Part shown: positions 16,701 to 24,584 of the stretch, piece by piece
Layout of the letters: every line of letters starts with the position of its first letter
Position numbering within the stretch: the stretch's first letter is position 1
Assembly (NCBI GenBank): GCA_934670115.1
Contig: CAKUOV010000022.1
Span: 1-38,677 of the forward strand
From: an uncultured Eggerthellaceae bacterium
GTDB lineage: Bacteria; Actinomycetota; Coriobacteriia; Coriobacteriales; Eggerthellaceae
Direction: 5' to 3'
Length of the DNA stretch: 38,677 bases
Notes under the pieces: model-generated
What the model was told of the DNA's origin: nothing
Seen by the model: only the letters and a program-made list of their open reading frames with translations
The model's database searches: none
Made by a program: the position numbers and the translations under genes

Positions 16701-18354
16701 GCAAATTGCCGTCGCTTCCCACGTACACCGTGGTGTCGGTGACAATGGCTTCACGTGTGGAATCGATGGGCGGGTTGGTGACTTGGGCAAACATCTGCTT
16801 GAAATAATCAAACAGGGGGCGCTCGCCTTTGTCCAGCACGGCCAGCGGCGTGTCGATGCCCATAGCGGCAGTGGACTCAACGCCAGACTTCGCCATGGGG
16901 AGCAGCACGGAGTACACATCTTCGTAGGAATAGCCGAATGCGCGACGTAAACGCGCCAGCTCGTGTGCATCGTAATAATGCAGCGCGCGCTTTGGCTCGG
17001 GCAACTCTTCCAGCTTGATAAGCTGGCAGTCAAGCCATTCGCCATACGGATGCTCGGCGGCGTAGCCTTCTTTGATGGCTTCGTCGTCTTTCACCACGCC
17101 GGCAACCGTGTCTACCACCAACATGCGACCTGGCTCCAGGCGCTGCTTGGTAACAATGTGCTCATCGGGAATATCAAGAACGCCCACTTCAGAGGAAAGA
17201 ATCAGGCGGTCATCGTCGGTCACATAATAGCGCGCGGGGCGCAGGCCGTTGCGGTCAAGCGCTGCGCCCATCACTTCGCCATCGGTGAACAGCAGCGCTG
17301 CCGGGCCATCCCAAGGCTCCATCATGGTGGCGTAGTAATGGAACATGTTACGGCGCGCAACCGAGATATTCGTGTTCTTGCTCCAGGGTTCAGGCACCAG
17401 CATCATTACGGCTTTTGGCAGTTCAATGCCGGAAAACATCAGGAATTCCAGCGCATTGTCCAGCATGGCGCTGTCGGAACCCGCGCTGTCAATCACGGGC
17501 ATCACGCATTCCATGTCGTTTTGGAACTGCGGGCTGCTCATGGTTTCTTCACGTGCGTTCATGCGGTCAAGGTTGCCGCGAATTGTGTTGATTTCGCCGT
17601 TGTGCAGCAGCACGCGGTTGGGATGCGCTCGCTGCCAGCTGGGGTTCGTGTTCGTGGAAAAGCGGGAATGCACCAGGGCAATGGCGCTCTCGCAGCGGGA
17701 ATCCTGCAGGTCAGGGTAGAATTTGCGCAGCTGCTTCACCAGGAACATGCCCTTGTAGACCACGGTGCGGCTGCTAAACGATGCCACATAGCATCCTTCG
17801 GCTGTGGCCGACTGCTCGAACTCGCGGCGTACCAGGTAGAGCAAGCGGTCGAAGTCCAGGCCCGCTTCCACGTTGCTGGGGCGCGTGACCAGCGCTTGAT
17901 AGATGGCAGGCATGCAATCGCGTGCCTTTTTTCCCAGGATGTCGGGGTTCGTGGGAACTTTGCGCCACGCGGCGAAGGGAACGTTGCGGCGCGCGCAAAT
18001 GCGTTCTAGCTTGTGCATGAGCATCTGGCGCTTCAGACCATCTTGCGGGAAGAAGATCATGCCCACGCCAATATCGCCCGCGCCACCCAAGGGGTTCGTG
18101 TTGGGCTGTGCCTGCATTAGGCCCTCTTCAACAACAACGCTGTTCAGAAGGCGCGTGGGAACTTGCAGGATAATGCCTACGCCATCGCCTGTTTCACCGC
18201 TGGCATCCTTGCCGGCGCGGTGCTCCAGCTTTTCTACAATGCTCAAGGCGTCTTCCACGCAAGCGTGGCTGCGGACGCCTTTTATTTGGATAACGCCGCC
18301 AATGCCGCATGAATCATGCTCGAATGTTGGGCTGTACAACGTCTGGTTTTCCAT
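13786..18354 (-). CDS. gltB: Glutamate synthase large (alpha) subunit
   Basis: Makes two glutamates from glutamine and 2-oxoglutarate. The open frame extends to 18531, but the true start is ATG 18354: TAAGGAG lies seven bases upstream and 'MENQTLYSPTFEHDSCGIGG' gives the normal 15-residue propeptide before the Ntn nucleophile C16. Result: 1522 residues, usual for bacterial GltB. Seen: class II glutaminase domain (from C16, with 'HSRFSTNT' and 'HNGEINT'), central domain, FMN-binding synthase domain with 'SGYDGGTGAAPRSS', the 3Fe-4S motif C-x5-C-x4-C in 'CDMMRVCNLDTC' near residues 1122-1133, and a C-terminal glycine-rich beta-helix. First gene of gltBD, diverging from an amidohydrolase gene; no clear promoter was identified. 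Confidence 0.97.
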   Translation of the reverse strand: MENQTLYSPTFEHDSCGIGGVIQIKGVRSHACVEDALSIVEKLEHRAGKDASGETGDGVGIILQVPTRLLNSVVVEEGLMQAQPNTNPLGGAGDIGVGMIFFPQDGLKRQMLMHKLERICARRNVPFAAWRKVPTNPDILGKKARDCMPAIYQALVTRPSNVEAGLDFDRLLYLVRREFEQSATAEGCYVASFSSRTVVYKGMFLVKQLRKFYPDLQDSRCESAIALVHSRFSTNTNPSWQRAHPNRVLLHNGEINTIRGNLDRMNAREETMSSPQFQNDMECVMPVIDSAGSDSAMLDNALEFLMFSGIELPKAVMMLVPEPWSKNTNISVARRNMFHYYATMMEPWDGPAALLFTDGEVMGAALDRNGLRPARYYVTDDDRLILSSEVGVLDIPDEHIVTKQRLEPGRMLVVDTVAGVVKDDEAIKEGYAAEHPYGEWLDCQLIKLEELPEPKRALHYYDAHELARLRRAFGYSYEDVYSVLLPMAKSGVESTAAMGIDTPLAVLDKGERPLFDYFKQMFAQVTNPPIDSTREAIVTDTTVYVGSDGNLLEDRAENCRLLQIDSPILTEMELEKIKALDEPNMKSQVISLLYYENTPLSTVLDRLFLSIEKAYHQGANVIILSDRGVDENHLPIPSLLAVAAVEQYLVSTKKRTAISVILESAEPTCVHHFATLLGYGARAVCPYLAHQCIRQLTQTGALDRDPSVAIADYNRAVLQGVVKVSAKMGISALQSYQSAQIFEILGLKKEVVDQYFTNTVSRIGGIGLTEIGNLVAKRHRSAFDPLGLTEDLSLPTVGDHKMSNTPGARDHMINPLTIRLLQHAAQTGDYESFKQYSALVDDAVMPHTLRGLLSLNISGCQPIDISEVEPVENIVKRFKTGAMSYGSISQEAHECLAIAMNHLGGKSNSGEGGEDPARLGTERNSAIKQVASGRFGVTSEYLVSAEEIQIKMAQGAKPGEGGHLPGGKVWPWVAKTRYSTPGVSLISPPPHHDIYSIEDLAELIYDLKNANKNARIAVKLVSEAGVGTIAAGVAKAGAQTVLVSGYDGGTGAAPRSSIFSAGLPWELGVAEVHQTLIQNDLRSHVRIEADGKLLTGRDVAVAAILGAEEFGFATAPLIAMGCDMMRVCNLDTCPVGIATQNPQLRENFRGKPEHVENFMRFIAEEVREILASFGMRTLDELVGRTDLLVADRACPGEKARNIVFDRILAKASDEPVLFNEADAFDFKLEETLDAHYLLPVLDQEKSKHRGRGKQCACNAATSPIPISSTDRACGTLFGAELTRRFGTSLEPDAFHFTLQGGAGQSFGAFIPRGMTLELEGDSNDYLGKGLSGGQIIVYPPKGSTRPAEKNVIIGNVALYGATSGRAFINGRAGERFCVRNSGAVAVVEGVGDHGCEYMTGGIAVILGSTGRNFAAGMSGGVAYVLDEQHDLYLRTNKQLVAIEQVEDPDDIATLKALIEEHARLTGSAQAKRLLVDFEARIDRFKKVIPHAYQKMTQRINRNIQQGMSPDEAATKAFLERGE

Positions 18355-18562
18355 AAACTGCTCCTTACAGGGTACTTCCAAGTTAGTGTATGACGTTGAA
18401 TTTGCACGTTTGTTAGCATGGTGTTTCGGGTGTGTTTCGATTGGGCGGGGTGTGCTTTTTAAGTTCCGCATTTTGATACGGTGGACAAGAGCGTGTTCAT
18501 TAATGTCCGAAAATGGTGATAAACTGAACATGCTAAGTAAAACCGCAGGAAAGAAGGCACGT

Positions 18563-20131
18563 GTGAAAGTTTATGAGGGCACAATTCTGACGGTGGATGC
18601 GCGTGATAGCGTGGCACGCTATTTGGTGGAAGACCAGGGGCGTATCGTTTATGTGGGCGATGACCTGCCTGAACGCTTTGCTGATGCTTCGCGCGAGCAG
18701 TTGGGCGATCGCGTGTTGTGCCCGGCGTTTGTGGACACGCACGAGCATTTGGCATCTTTTGCAACGTTCAATGCGGGCTTGAATGTTATGCATGCGCGCT
18801 CGAACCGTGAAATCAAGGAAATGGTTGCCGATTTCGCGCGAAAGTGCACGTCGAAAACGCTTGTTGCGTTTGGTGCTTCGCCTTATTCCGTGGAAGAAGG
18901 GCGTCTCTTGTCTCGTGCAGAACTTGACGAGGCATGCTCTGACAAGCCCGTTTTCATGGTTAAATACGACGGTCATGCCTGCGTGGTGAACAGCGCGCTT
19001 TTGGCGAAAATCGATGACAAGGTGAAAAACCTGCGGGGGTATCACCCCGAAACGGGCGAGATGAACCAAGAGGCGTTTTTCGCGGTGAGCGATTACATTA
19101 CAAACAGCCTTTCCATTCCTGAGCTGGTGAAAAATATCCAGGGTGCAATGGATTTTCTGGCCAGTCGCGGCATTGGCATGGTGCATACCGTAAGCGGCGT
19201 TGGCTTTACCGGCAACTTGGATATCAGCTTGGAGAAGTGGGTGGGAAAGAGCGCGCAATCAGGCTTTCAGGTGCGCGTGTTCCCCCAGTCGCTGGATGTT
19301 GATGTGGCAATCAGCCGCAAGCTGCCGCGTATCGGCGGCGGTTTTGCCTGCGCGCTTGATGGCTGTTTCGGAAGCCATGATGCCGCATTGCTTGATCCGT
19401 ACACCGATGCCCAGGGCGGATGTGGCGTGCTGTATTACAGCGATGAAGTTGTGACGGATTTTTGCAAGAAGGCGAATCGCGCAGGGCTGCAAATTGAGAT
19501 GCATGCTATTGGCGATGCCGCATTTGACCAGGCCACCCGCGCGTTGAAGGCGGCGCTCGACGATTTCCCCCGCGAAGATCACCGTCACGGCATCATTCAT
19601 GCGTGCTTGCCTACGGACGCCGGCATGGCGATTTGCGCGGAGTACGGCATTCAGCTGCCCATGCAAACGAGCTTCATCGATTGGCCGCAAGAGCCCGATG
19701 CGTATCTGGCGTCCATTTTGGGAGAAACGCGTGCGGCGCGCCTTAACCCCCTGCGTACTTTCGCCGATGCGGGAATCGTCCTTTCGGCGGGAAGCGATGC
19801 GCCCTGCACCGATCCCGACCCCATTTTATGGATGCAGCGCGCGTGCAACCATAGCGTGCCCGGACAGTCGCTCACGCCGCAAGAGGCGCTGCGCATGTGC
19901 ACGTACAATGGCGCTTGGGTGACGTTTGACGAAGCCGATCGCGGTTCGCTTGAAGTGGGGAAATGCGCCGATATGGCCCTTCTTTCGGGAAATCCCTATA
20001 CGGTGGGCGCGCAAAACATTGGCTCGCTTGCGGTGGAGGGTCTGCTGCTGGGCGGCGTTCCCTATGAAAAGCAGCGTCAGGGATTCTTGAGCGCCGTGCT
20101 CAAAGGAATGACGGGTTCTGTGAAAATCTAG
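18563..20131 (+). CDS. Amidohydrolase family 3 protein (YtcJ-like)
   Basis: A 522-residue metal-dependent hydrolase of the amidohydrolase 3 family, probably cytosolic and acting on an amide or N-acyl compound; the substrate is unknown. Metal ligands seen: H60/H62 in 'FVDTHEHL', a lysine in 'FMVKYDGHACVVNS', His in 'EMHAIGDAAFDQATRAL' and Asp in 'LSAGSDAPCTDPDPILW'. The family closing motif 'GSLEVGKCADMALLSGNP' is present. The start was set at GTG 18563 ('VKVYEGTILTVDA'), where the family fold begins and AGGAAAGAAGG stands upstream; ATG 18530 and ATG 18503 are in frame but have no ribosome site. It diverges from gltB across about 200 bp in which no firm promoter was found. It is not close in sequence to the amidohydrolase at 113-1411. 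Confidence 0.88.
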   Translation: MKVYEGTILTVDARDSVARYLVEDQGRIVYVGDDLPERFADASREQLGDRVLCPAFVDTHEHLASFATFNAGLNVMHARSNREIKEMVADFARKCTSKTLVAFGASPYSVEEGRLLSRAELDEACSDKPVFMVKYDGHACVVNSALLAKIDDKVKNLRGYHPETGEMNQEAFFAVSDYITNSLSIPELVKNIQGAMDFLASRGIGMVHTVSGVGFTGNLDISLEKWVGKSAQSGFQVRVFPQSLDVDVAISRKLPRIGGGFACALDGCFGSHDAALLDPYTDAQGGCGVLYYSDEVVTDFCKKANRAGLQIEMHAIGDAAFDQATRALKAALDDFPREDHRHGIIHACLPTDAGMAICAEYGIQLPMQTSFIDWPQEPDAYLASILGETRAARLNPLRTFADAGIVLSAGSDAPCTDPDPILWMQRACNHSVPGQSLTPQEALRMCTYNGAWVTFDEADRGSLEVGKCADMALLSGNPYTVGAQNIGSLAVEGLLLGGVPYEKQRQGFLSAVLKGMTGSVKI

Positions 20132-20233
20132 CAGTCTATCAGCCGCTTTGCGGCGCAGTGCGCAAGCGCGCAGGGCGCTTGGATCTCCCGGCGCGCACTT
20201 CGCCCGTGGGCCCTGCGGTTGTCGGGCAGGCGC

Positions 20234-20386
20234 CCGCTTCGCCTTTTCTTCCTGAAAAAGGTGAAGCGGTTCCGATGGGGCGGAGCCGCTTCATGTGGGG
20301 ATTATATCCAGGCGGTCGGTACCGCCCTGGGACCGTGGTTGGGTGCTCAGGTATCAAAAGGCGGGTAAGGGGATATCTGAGCACCC
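20234..20386. repeat. Row of three hairpins between convergent genes
   Basis: In the 287-bp gap 20132-20418 three inverted repeats follow each other: CCGCTTCGCCTTTT (20234-20247) with AAAAGGTGAAGCGG (20256-20269), 14 bp with one G-T; GGCGGT/ACCGCC (20311-20326), flanked by further pairing CCA/TGG; and GGGTGCTCAG/CTGAGCACCC (20341-20350, 20377-20386), a perfect 10 bp. A second CCGCTTC (20286-20292) could pair instead with GAAGCGG (20263-20269). None ends in a T-run. They may stop transcription from both flanking genes. Confidence 0.5.
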
Positions 20387-20418
20387 GCGAAAAAGAGAGT
20401 GCTTTAAGGCGAGCTAAC

Positions 20419-21558
20419 TTACAAGGTTGTGATATCAACCTGCTTGAACTCGCAGCCCATTGTTGCCAAATCGCTTGCGATGGGAGCGCCCAGGAAGAAC
20501 TGCGCAATCTCATCGAGCTTTTGGGTGGGGTCAACATCGGCAAAAGCATCGGGGTATACTACTTTACCTACCTGGTAGCAGTTCGCCAGCGCCAGCTCAA
20601 CGTTTGTTGCATAGAAGCGATAGGAAATCAGCGTGTACGTGTTTCCTTTCTGAACGGCGTTGAGCGCGTTGAAGTAGGCAGGGTTGTTCTTGTAATCATC
20701 AGCTACCAAAGAAAGATTGCCGCTTTCAATGAAGATGTACTCGGGCTGCGCGCTGGAAATGGCTTCAAGATCAATGGAGTAGGGGCCTTTTGCGCCGTCA
20801 ACGTCGGCAACGTTTTTGATGTTGCATGCGGCAAACGGCGGGAATCCTGCTTCCGTTCCTTCGAATCCGTGGCTTCCGCGGAACGAAACTCCCGCAGCAT
20901 AAGCGCTGGTGTTTGCGGCCGTGGACTTGGTTCCGCGCGCTTTCAGGTCGTCGCTGATGCCGTTGATGTAGCTGATTAGCTCATCCGCACGCTTCTCGTT
21001 GTCGAAGACTTCGCCCAGAAGCGTGAAGTTCTTCTGGTAGTCCTCGCCGAAGAACGTCTCCGGCACGTTGAGGCACACAACGGGAATCTTTACCTTTGAT
21101 TGCAGAGCGTCTGCTTCGTCAGCTGATATGCTGTTGCAGATAATGACTTGCGGAGCAGCGTTGATAATTGCTTCTTCATTAGGGGTTACGCCCTTTGAGC
21201 CGCCTTCGCCGATAATGGGCAGATTGGCGAATTTCTCATGGTTCACATGGCGATATGCGCAGTTGATGCTGTCTTCGTGCTCGGAAGCCTCAACGCCCAC
21301 TACTTTATCAACTTCGCCCATATAGCAGATGGAACGCAGCGCGCTGCCAACACCAATGACTTTCTCAACGTTGGAAGGAATCTCTACCGTGCGCCCGAGC
21401 ATGTCGGTAACGGTTTTCGTTGCCGCTTGGCTGCTGGATGCCGCAGCGGATCCGCTTGAACTTGTGTTGCTTGAGCAGCCGGCAAGGGCTCCCACGCTGA
21501 TTGCTGCCGCGCAAATCACTGCAAGTGCTGCAGCGGCAAACCGTGTTGATTTCTTCAT
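20419..21558 (-). CDS. FecB-type ABC transporter substrate-binding lipoprotein
   Basis: A 379-residue surface-anchored solute receptor of the helical-backbone metal receptor/FecB type. The signal peptide ends in lipobox 'ALAGC' with the lipidated C28, followed by a Ser/Ala-rich linker; the binding domain starts at 'TVTDMLGRTVEIPSNVEKVIGVGSALRSICYMGEVDKVVGVE' and has the long central helix expected. Start: ATG 21558 with GGAAGGAACGTA upstream rather than the frame's earlier start at 21612. It diverges from the FmdE-permease-ATPase genes, with which it should form one importer. The ligand is not readable: iron chelate, corrinoid, or molybdate/tungstate (H. influenzae MolABC is of the same class) are all possible, the last favoured slightly by FmdE. 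Confidence 0.9.
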   Translation of the reverse strand: MKKSTRFAAAALAVICAAAISVGALAGCSSNTSSSGSAAASSSQAATKTVTDMLGRTVEIPSNVEKVIGVGSALRSICYMGEVDKVVGVEASEHEDSINCAYRHVNHEKFANLPIIGEGGSKGVTPNEEAIINAAPQVIICNSISADEADALQSKVKIPVVCLNVPETFFGEDYQKNFTLLGEVFDNEKRADELISYINGISDDLKARGTKSTAANTSAYAAGVSFRGSHGFEGTEAGFPPFAACNIKNVADVDGAKGPYSIDLEAISSAQPEYIFIESGNLSLVADDYKNNPAYFNALNAVQKGNTYTLISYRFYATNVELALANCYQVGKVVYPDAFADVDPTQKLDEIAQFFLGAPIASDLATMGCEFKQVDITTL

Positions 21559-21585
21559 TACGTTCCTTCCACTTGTTTGGTGAGC

Positions 21586-21671
21586 GTTACTGTTGTTAGA
21601 CCATCGTAACACCTTGGTTGAAATCGTAGCACATAACCGCTACTATGGTGTTACAAATTTTTGAAAGTTAC
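21586..21671. promoter_or_regulatory. Divergent promoter with four GTTAC/GTAAC motifs
   Basis: A rightward promoter TTGAAA (21618-21623)-N17-TACTAT (21641-21646) drives the FmdE gene. It is enclosed by a perfect 8-bp inverted repeat GTAACACC (21606-21613)/GGTGTTAC (21647-21654), and the -10 region contains a shorter one, GTAGC/GCTAC (21626-21630, 21639-21643). Two more GTTAC copies lie at 21586-21590 and 21667-21671. The arrangement suggests operator sites controlling both directions; the regulator is not known. Confidence 0.5.
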
Positions 21672-21691
21672 TATTTAGTCGGGAGGTAAAC

Positions 21692-22234
21692 ATGCTTTCA
21701 TTGGAGTATTGGGATAAGGCGGCAGAATTTCACGGACACAAATGCCCGGGTCTTGCCATTGGTTTCAAAGCAGTGGAAGGGGCTATTGATCAGTTGGGGT
21801 TGAGCGCAGATGCGTTTCCCGCCATCGATGAGGAACTAGTTTGCGTGACGGAAAATGATGCTTGCTGCGTTGATGCCATTCAGGTCCTGTTGAGCTGCAC
21901 GTATGGCAAGTCGAACCTTATTCCGCGCCTTCGCGGGAAGATGGCGTTTAGCTTCTATTCGCGTACTACGGGCAAAAACGCGCGTTTGGTTTTGAAGCCG
22001 AACTTGGGCGAGGGAAAAAGCCGCGAAGAGTATATGAACTTCCTGGTGAACACTCCTTACGACCAGCTCTTTGAAGCCAAGTCTGCCTCCGCTTTGCCGG
22101 AGCAGGCACGTTTGTTTGACTCCCAGCTGTGCTCGGTGTGCGGCGAGTCAACGGCGGAATATGGCTTGCGCATTCAAAACGGCAAGCCCGTTTGCCTTGA
22201 TTGCTACGATGCTTATCAGCGCGAAGGATTTTAG
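21692..22234 (+). CDS. FmdE-domain protein with C-terminal zinc ribbon
   Basis: A 180-residue protein with the FmdE domain named after formylmethanofuran dehydrogenase subunit E. Seen: 'FHGHKCPGLAIGFKA' (H14, H16, C18) near the N-terminus, 'ENDACCVDAIQVLLSCTYGKSNLIPR', and a C-terminal zinc ribbon CxxC...CxxC ('CSVCGES...CLDCYDAY'). Outside methanogens such proteins occur beside molybdenum or tungsten enzymes and metal importers; the biochemical role is not settled. Excellent GGGAGGT ribosome site. First gene of FmdE-permease-ATPase, so a role in handling the imported metal or cofactor is inferred. No methanofuran genes are in the window. Confidence 0.88.
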   Translation: MLSLEYWDKAAEFHGHKCPGLAIGFKAVEGAIDQLGLSADAFPAIDEELVCVTENDACCVDAIQVLLSCTYGKSNLIPRLRGKMAFSFYSRTTGKNARLVLKPNLGEGKSREEYMNFLVNTPYDQLFEAKSASALPEQARLFDSQLCSVCGESTAEYGLRIQNGKPVCLDCYDAYQREGF

Positions 22235-22241
22235 TGGTCAC

Positions 22242-23330
22242 GTGGAAAATAGTAAAGCTCTGCCGCGCGATGTTGCCATAACACAGGCGGCAGACAGGAT
22301 TGCCAGCAACCAGAAGCATGTGGAGTTGCGTAACAAGATTGCGCTTATTGTTCTTCTGGTCATACTACTTTTTATTGCGGCGGCAGAGCTTGCAAGCGGT
22401 GCATCGAATATCGACATTCCCACGGCAATTGCCGCGCTGTTCGGTTCAGGCCAGCCAAGCGATGTTGCTGCCGTGCAGTCGATTCGCCTTCCGCGCGTGG
22501 CCTGCGGTATTGTGGCGGGAGCCGGTCTTGCGCTGGCGGGTGCCGCGCTGCAAAGCGTGCTGGAAAATCCGCTGGCATCATCGTCTACGGTGGGTATCTC
22601 GCAAGGTGCGGCATTCGGTGCAACCGTTGCCATTTTAGTAGTGGTGCCCGCCCTGGGCGGCACGGCTGCGGCTATCAATATGGGCACCACGGCGATTTTC
22701 GCATTTGTAGGCGCTATGGTATCAAGCCTGGTCGTTCTGGCTTTTTCCAAGCTGGGACAGATGCGCGCGGAAAGCATTATCTTGGTAGGCGTTGCCTTGT
22801 CCGCCCTGTGGTCGGGTGCGTCTACCATCTTGCAATATTTTGCAAGCGACGTTGAGCTTACACGCGTTATTTTTTGGCAATTCGGCGATTTGGGGCGCGC
22901 TACTTGGTCGCAGCTCGGGTTCATGACGGCGGTTAACATTGCGTGCGCGGTGTATTTCTTCGCGAACCGCTGGAATTACAACGCGCTGCAAAACGGCGGT
23001 CATGTGGCAGGCGGTCTGGGCGTTGACGTGCAGAAAACCCGCGTGTTGGGCGTTGCGGTGGCATCGCTTATGGCGGCATCCATTGTATCGTTCGTGGGTC
23101 TTATCAACTTCATTGGCCTTATTGCGCCGCATATCGCGCGCCGCATTGTGGGAAACGATTATCGTTACCTTTTGCCGGCGTCGCTTGTTTTGGGGTCGGT
23201 GATCATGCTGGGAAGCGACCTTCTTGCCCGCATGGTCATCAGTCCTATCATTCTGCCGATTGGCGCAATCACTTCGTTTTTGGGTGCACCGCTTTTCCTG
23301 GTGCTTTTGTATCGGGGGTTTAAGCGATGA
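22242..23330 (+). CDS. FecCD-family ABC transporter permease
   Basis: A polytopic membrane subunit of a BtuCD/FecCD-type importer, 362 residues from the chosen start. Seen: first membrane segment 'IALIVLLVILLFIAAAEL', then 'RLPRVACGIVAGAGLALAGAALQSVLENPLASSSTVGISQGAAFGA', the hallmark of the family, and the later 'GLINFIGLIAPHIARRIVGNDYRYLLPAS' coupling region; about ten helices in all. The start is uncertain: GTG 22242, eight bases after the FmdE stop with GAAGGA rather far upstream, or ATG 22209 overlapping FmdE without a ribosome site. Its stop overlaps the ATPase start (ATGA), so the two are translationally coupled. Confidence 0.92.
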   Translation: MENSKALPRDVAITQAADRIASNQKHVELRNKIALIVLLVILLFIAAAELASGASNIDIPTAIAALFGSGQPSDVAAVQSIRLPRVACGIVAGAGLALAGAALQSVLENPLASSSTVGISQGAAFGATVAILVVVPALGGTAAAINMGTTAIFAFVGAMVSSLVVLAFSKLGQMRAESIILVGVALSALWSGASTILQYFASDVELTRVIFWQFGDLGRATWSQLGFMTAVNIACAVYFFANRWNYNALQNGGHVAGGLGVDVQKTRVLGVAVASLMAASIVSFVGLINFIGLIAPHIARRIVGNDYRYLLPASLVLGSVIMLGSDLLARMVISPIILPIGAITSFLGAPLFLVLLYRGFKR

Positions 23331-24514
23331 GCGAAGAACAAAAGCTTCAACAGGATGGTGGCGCGAACTGCGCGTTTGATCAGAGCGACAAGCTGGATCA
23401 GGGCGGTTGGCCGGTGCAGCAGGGTCAGCAGACTCAGGGCTGCGAGCTAAACCAGGGTGGCCAGCAGGGTCAGGACGGCCTGCAGTCGCAGCAGCCTTTG
23501 GGCGGGCAGCCCCAGCAGCCTTTGCTTGACCCGTCCCAAGAGCCGAACGTTGTCCGCGCCCATACGCACCAGCATGCCGATGGAACGGTTCATAGCCACT
23601 ATCACGTGCATAAGGGCGGGGACGTTCCCCACGAGCACAAGCCGGAACAAGCGTCTGCGCAGGAAGGCGTGATCGAACGAGATTCTGCGTGCGAAAGTCA
23701 CGCTGGCGATGCGATTCCCGTGCATCATCATGATGCGTTTGCGCAGGTGGATTCACTGTTGGTGGCGCAAGGACTGAGTTACGCGTATCCCCATTGTTCG
23801 CAGCCGGTCTTTCGCGACTTGAGCGTGCAGGCGAAAGCGGGTTCCGTTTTGGGCATTTTGGGCAACAACGGCGCGGGTAAGTCAACGCTGCTTGACTTGC
23901 TCGCAGGTATCACGCGCCCTGCAGCGGGAAGCATTCGTGTAGGCAATGAGCCGCTATCAGGTATGTCGCGCCGCGAGATTGCCCAGCATATTGCGTACGT
24001 TGCTCAGCAGCAGATGGTTCCGCACTTAAGCGTCTACGATGAGGTGCTTTTGGGAAGAAAGCCGCATATCACTTGGTCAATTACGGAACGAGATCGAAAA
24101 ATCGTTTCGCGCTCCATTGCTTCTTTGAACTTAGAGGCGTATGCGAATCGGTATTGCGATGAGCTTTCTGGCGGAGAACGTCAGAAAGTGTTCATTGCGC
24201 GCGCTATAGCGCAAGAGCCGGAAATCATGATTCTGGATGAGCCTACCAGCGCGCTTGACCCCAAGAATCAGCTCGAGGTTCTTGAGGCCATTCGCGCGTT
24301 AACGTTGGAAAAGCGCCTGGCCACTATCCTGGTTCTGCATGACGTGAACCTGGCGCTGCGTTTTTGCGATCGGTTTTTGCTGGTGCGCGATGGCGTGGCG
24401 GTGGCGCAAGGCGGCTTGGATGCTGTAAGCTCCCAAGCGCTCACCGATACGTATGATATACCGTTCAAAGTTGTCAACGTAGAGGGCATGCCGCTGGCAA
24501 TTCCGGGCGTTTGA
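23327..24514 (+). CDS. ABC transporter ATPase with Gln- and His-rich N-terminal extension
   Basis: The energising subunit of the FecBCD-type importer, 395 residues against a usual 250-270. The ATPase proper starts near residue 143: Walker A 'GNNGAGKST' (179-187), signature 'LSGGE' (280-284), Walker B 'IMILDEP' (300-306), switch H338. Before it stands an extension in two parts: residues 20-75, rich in Gln and Gly ('QQGQQTQG', 'GGQQGQDG', 'GGQPQQP'), and a histidine cluster with nine His in residues 79-104 ('HTHQHADGTVHSHYHVH...HEH') plus HHH at 133-135. The His pattern looks like a transition-metal binding or storage site and suggests a metal cargo or metal-sensitive control. The reading frame is continuous from an ATG overlapping the permease stop, so the extension is genuinely translated if this start is used. 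Confidence 0.92.
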   Translation: MSEEQKLQQDGGANCAFDQSDKLDQGGWPVQQGQQTQGCELNQGGQQGQDGLQSQQPLGGQPQQPLLDPSQEPNVVRAHTHQHADGTVHSHYHVHKGGDVPHEHKPEQASAQEGVIERDSACESHAGDAIPVHHHDAFAQVDSLLVAQGLSYAYPHCSQPVFRDLSVQAKAGSVLGILGNNGAGKSTLLDLLAGITRPAAGSIRVGNEPLSGMSRREIAQHIAYVAQQQMVPHLSVYDEVLLGRKPHITWSITERDRKIVSRSIASLNLEAYANRYCDELSGGERQKVFIARAIAQEPEIMILDEPTSALDPKNQLEVLEAIRALTLEKRLATILVLHDVNLALRFCDRFLLVRDGVAVAQGGLDAVSSQALTDTYDIPFKVVNVEGMPLAIPGV

Positions 24515-24584
24515 CGGGCAATGTTGCCGTAAGCAACTCATCTGAATTTCATATTGTCGTTTTTTTGGCGCAAAAACGCTCAAA

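Noticed and set aside
17903..18502. Long upstream extension of the rightward amidohydrolase frame
   Set aside because: It runs antisense through gltB and shows no domain; the family fold starts only at about 18563.
18355..18531. 59-residue N-terminal extension of GltB
   Set aside because: GltB needs its nucleophile Cys shortly after a brief propeptide; ATG 18354 gives exactly that with a strong ribosome site.
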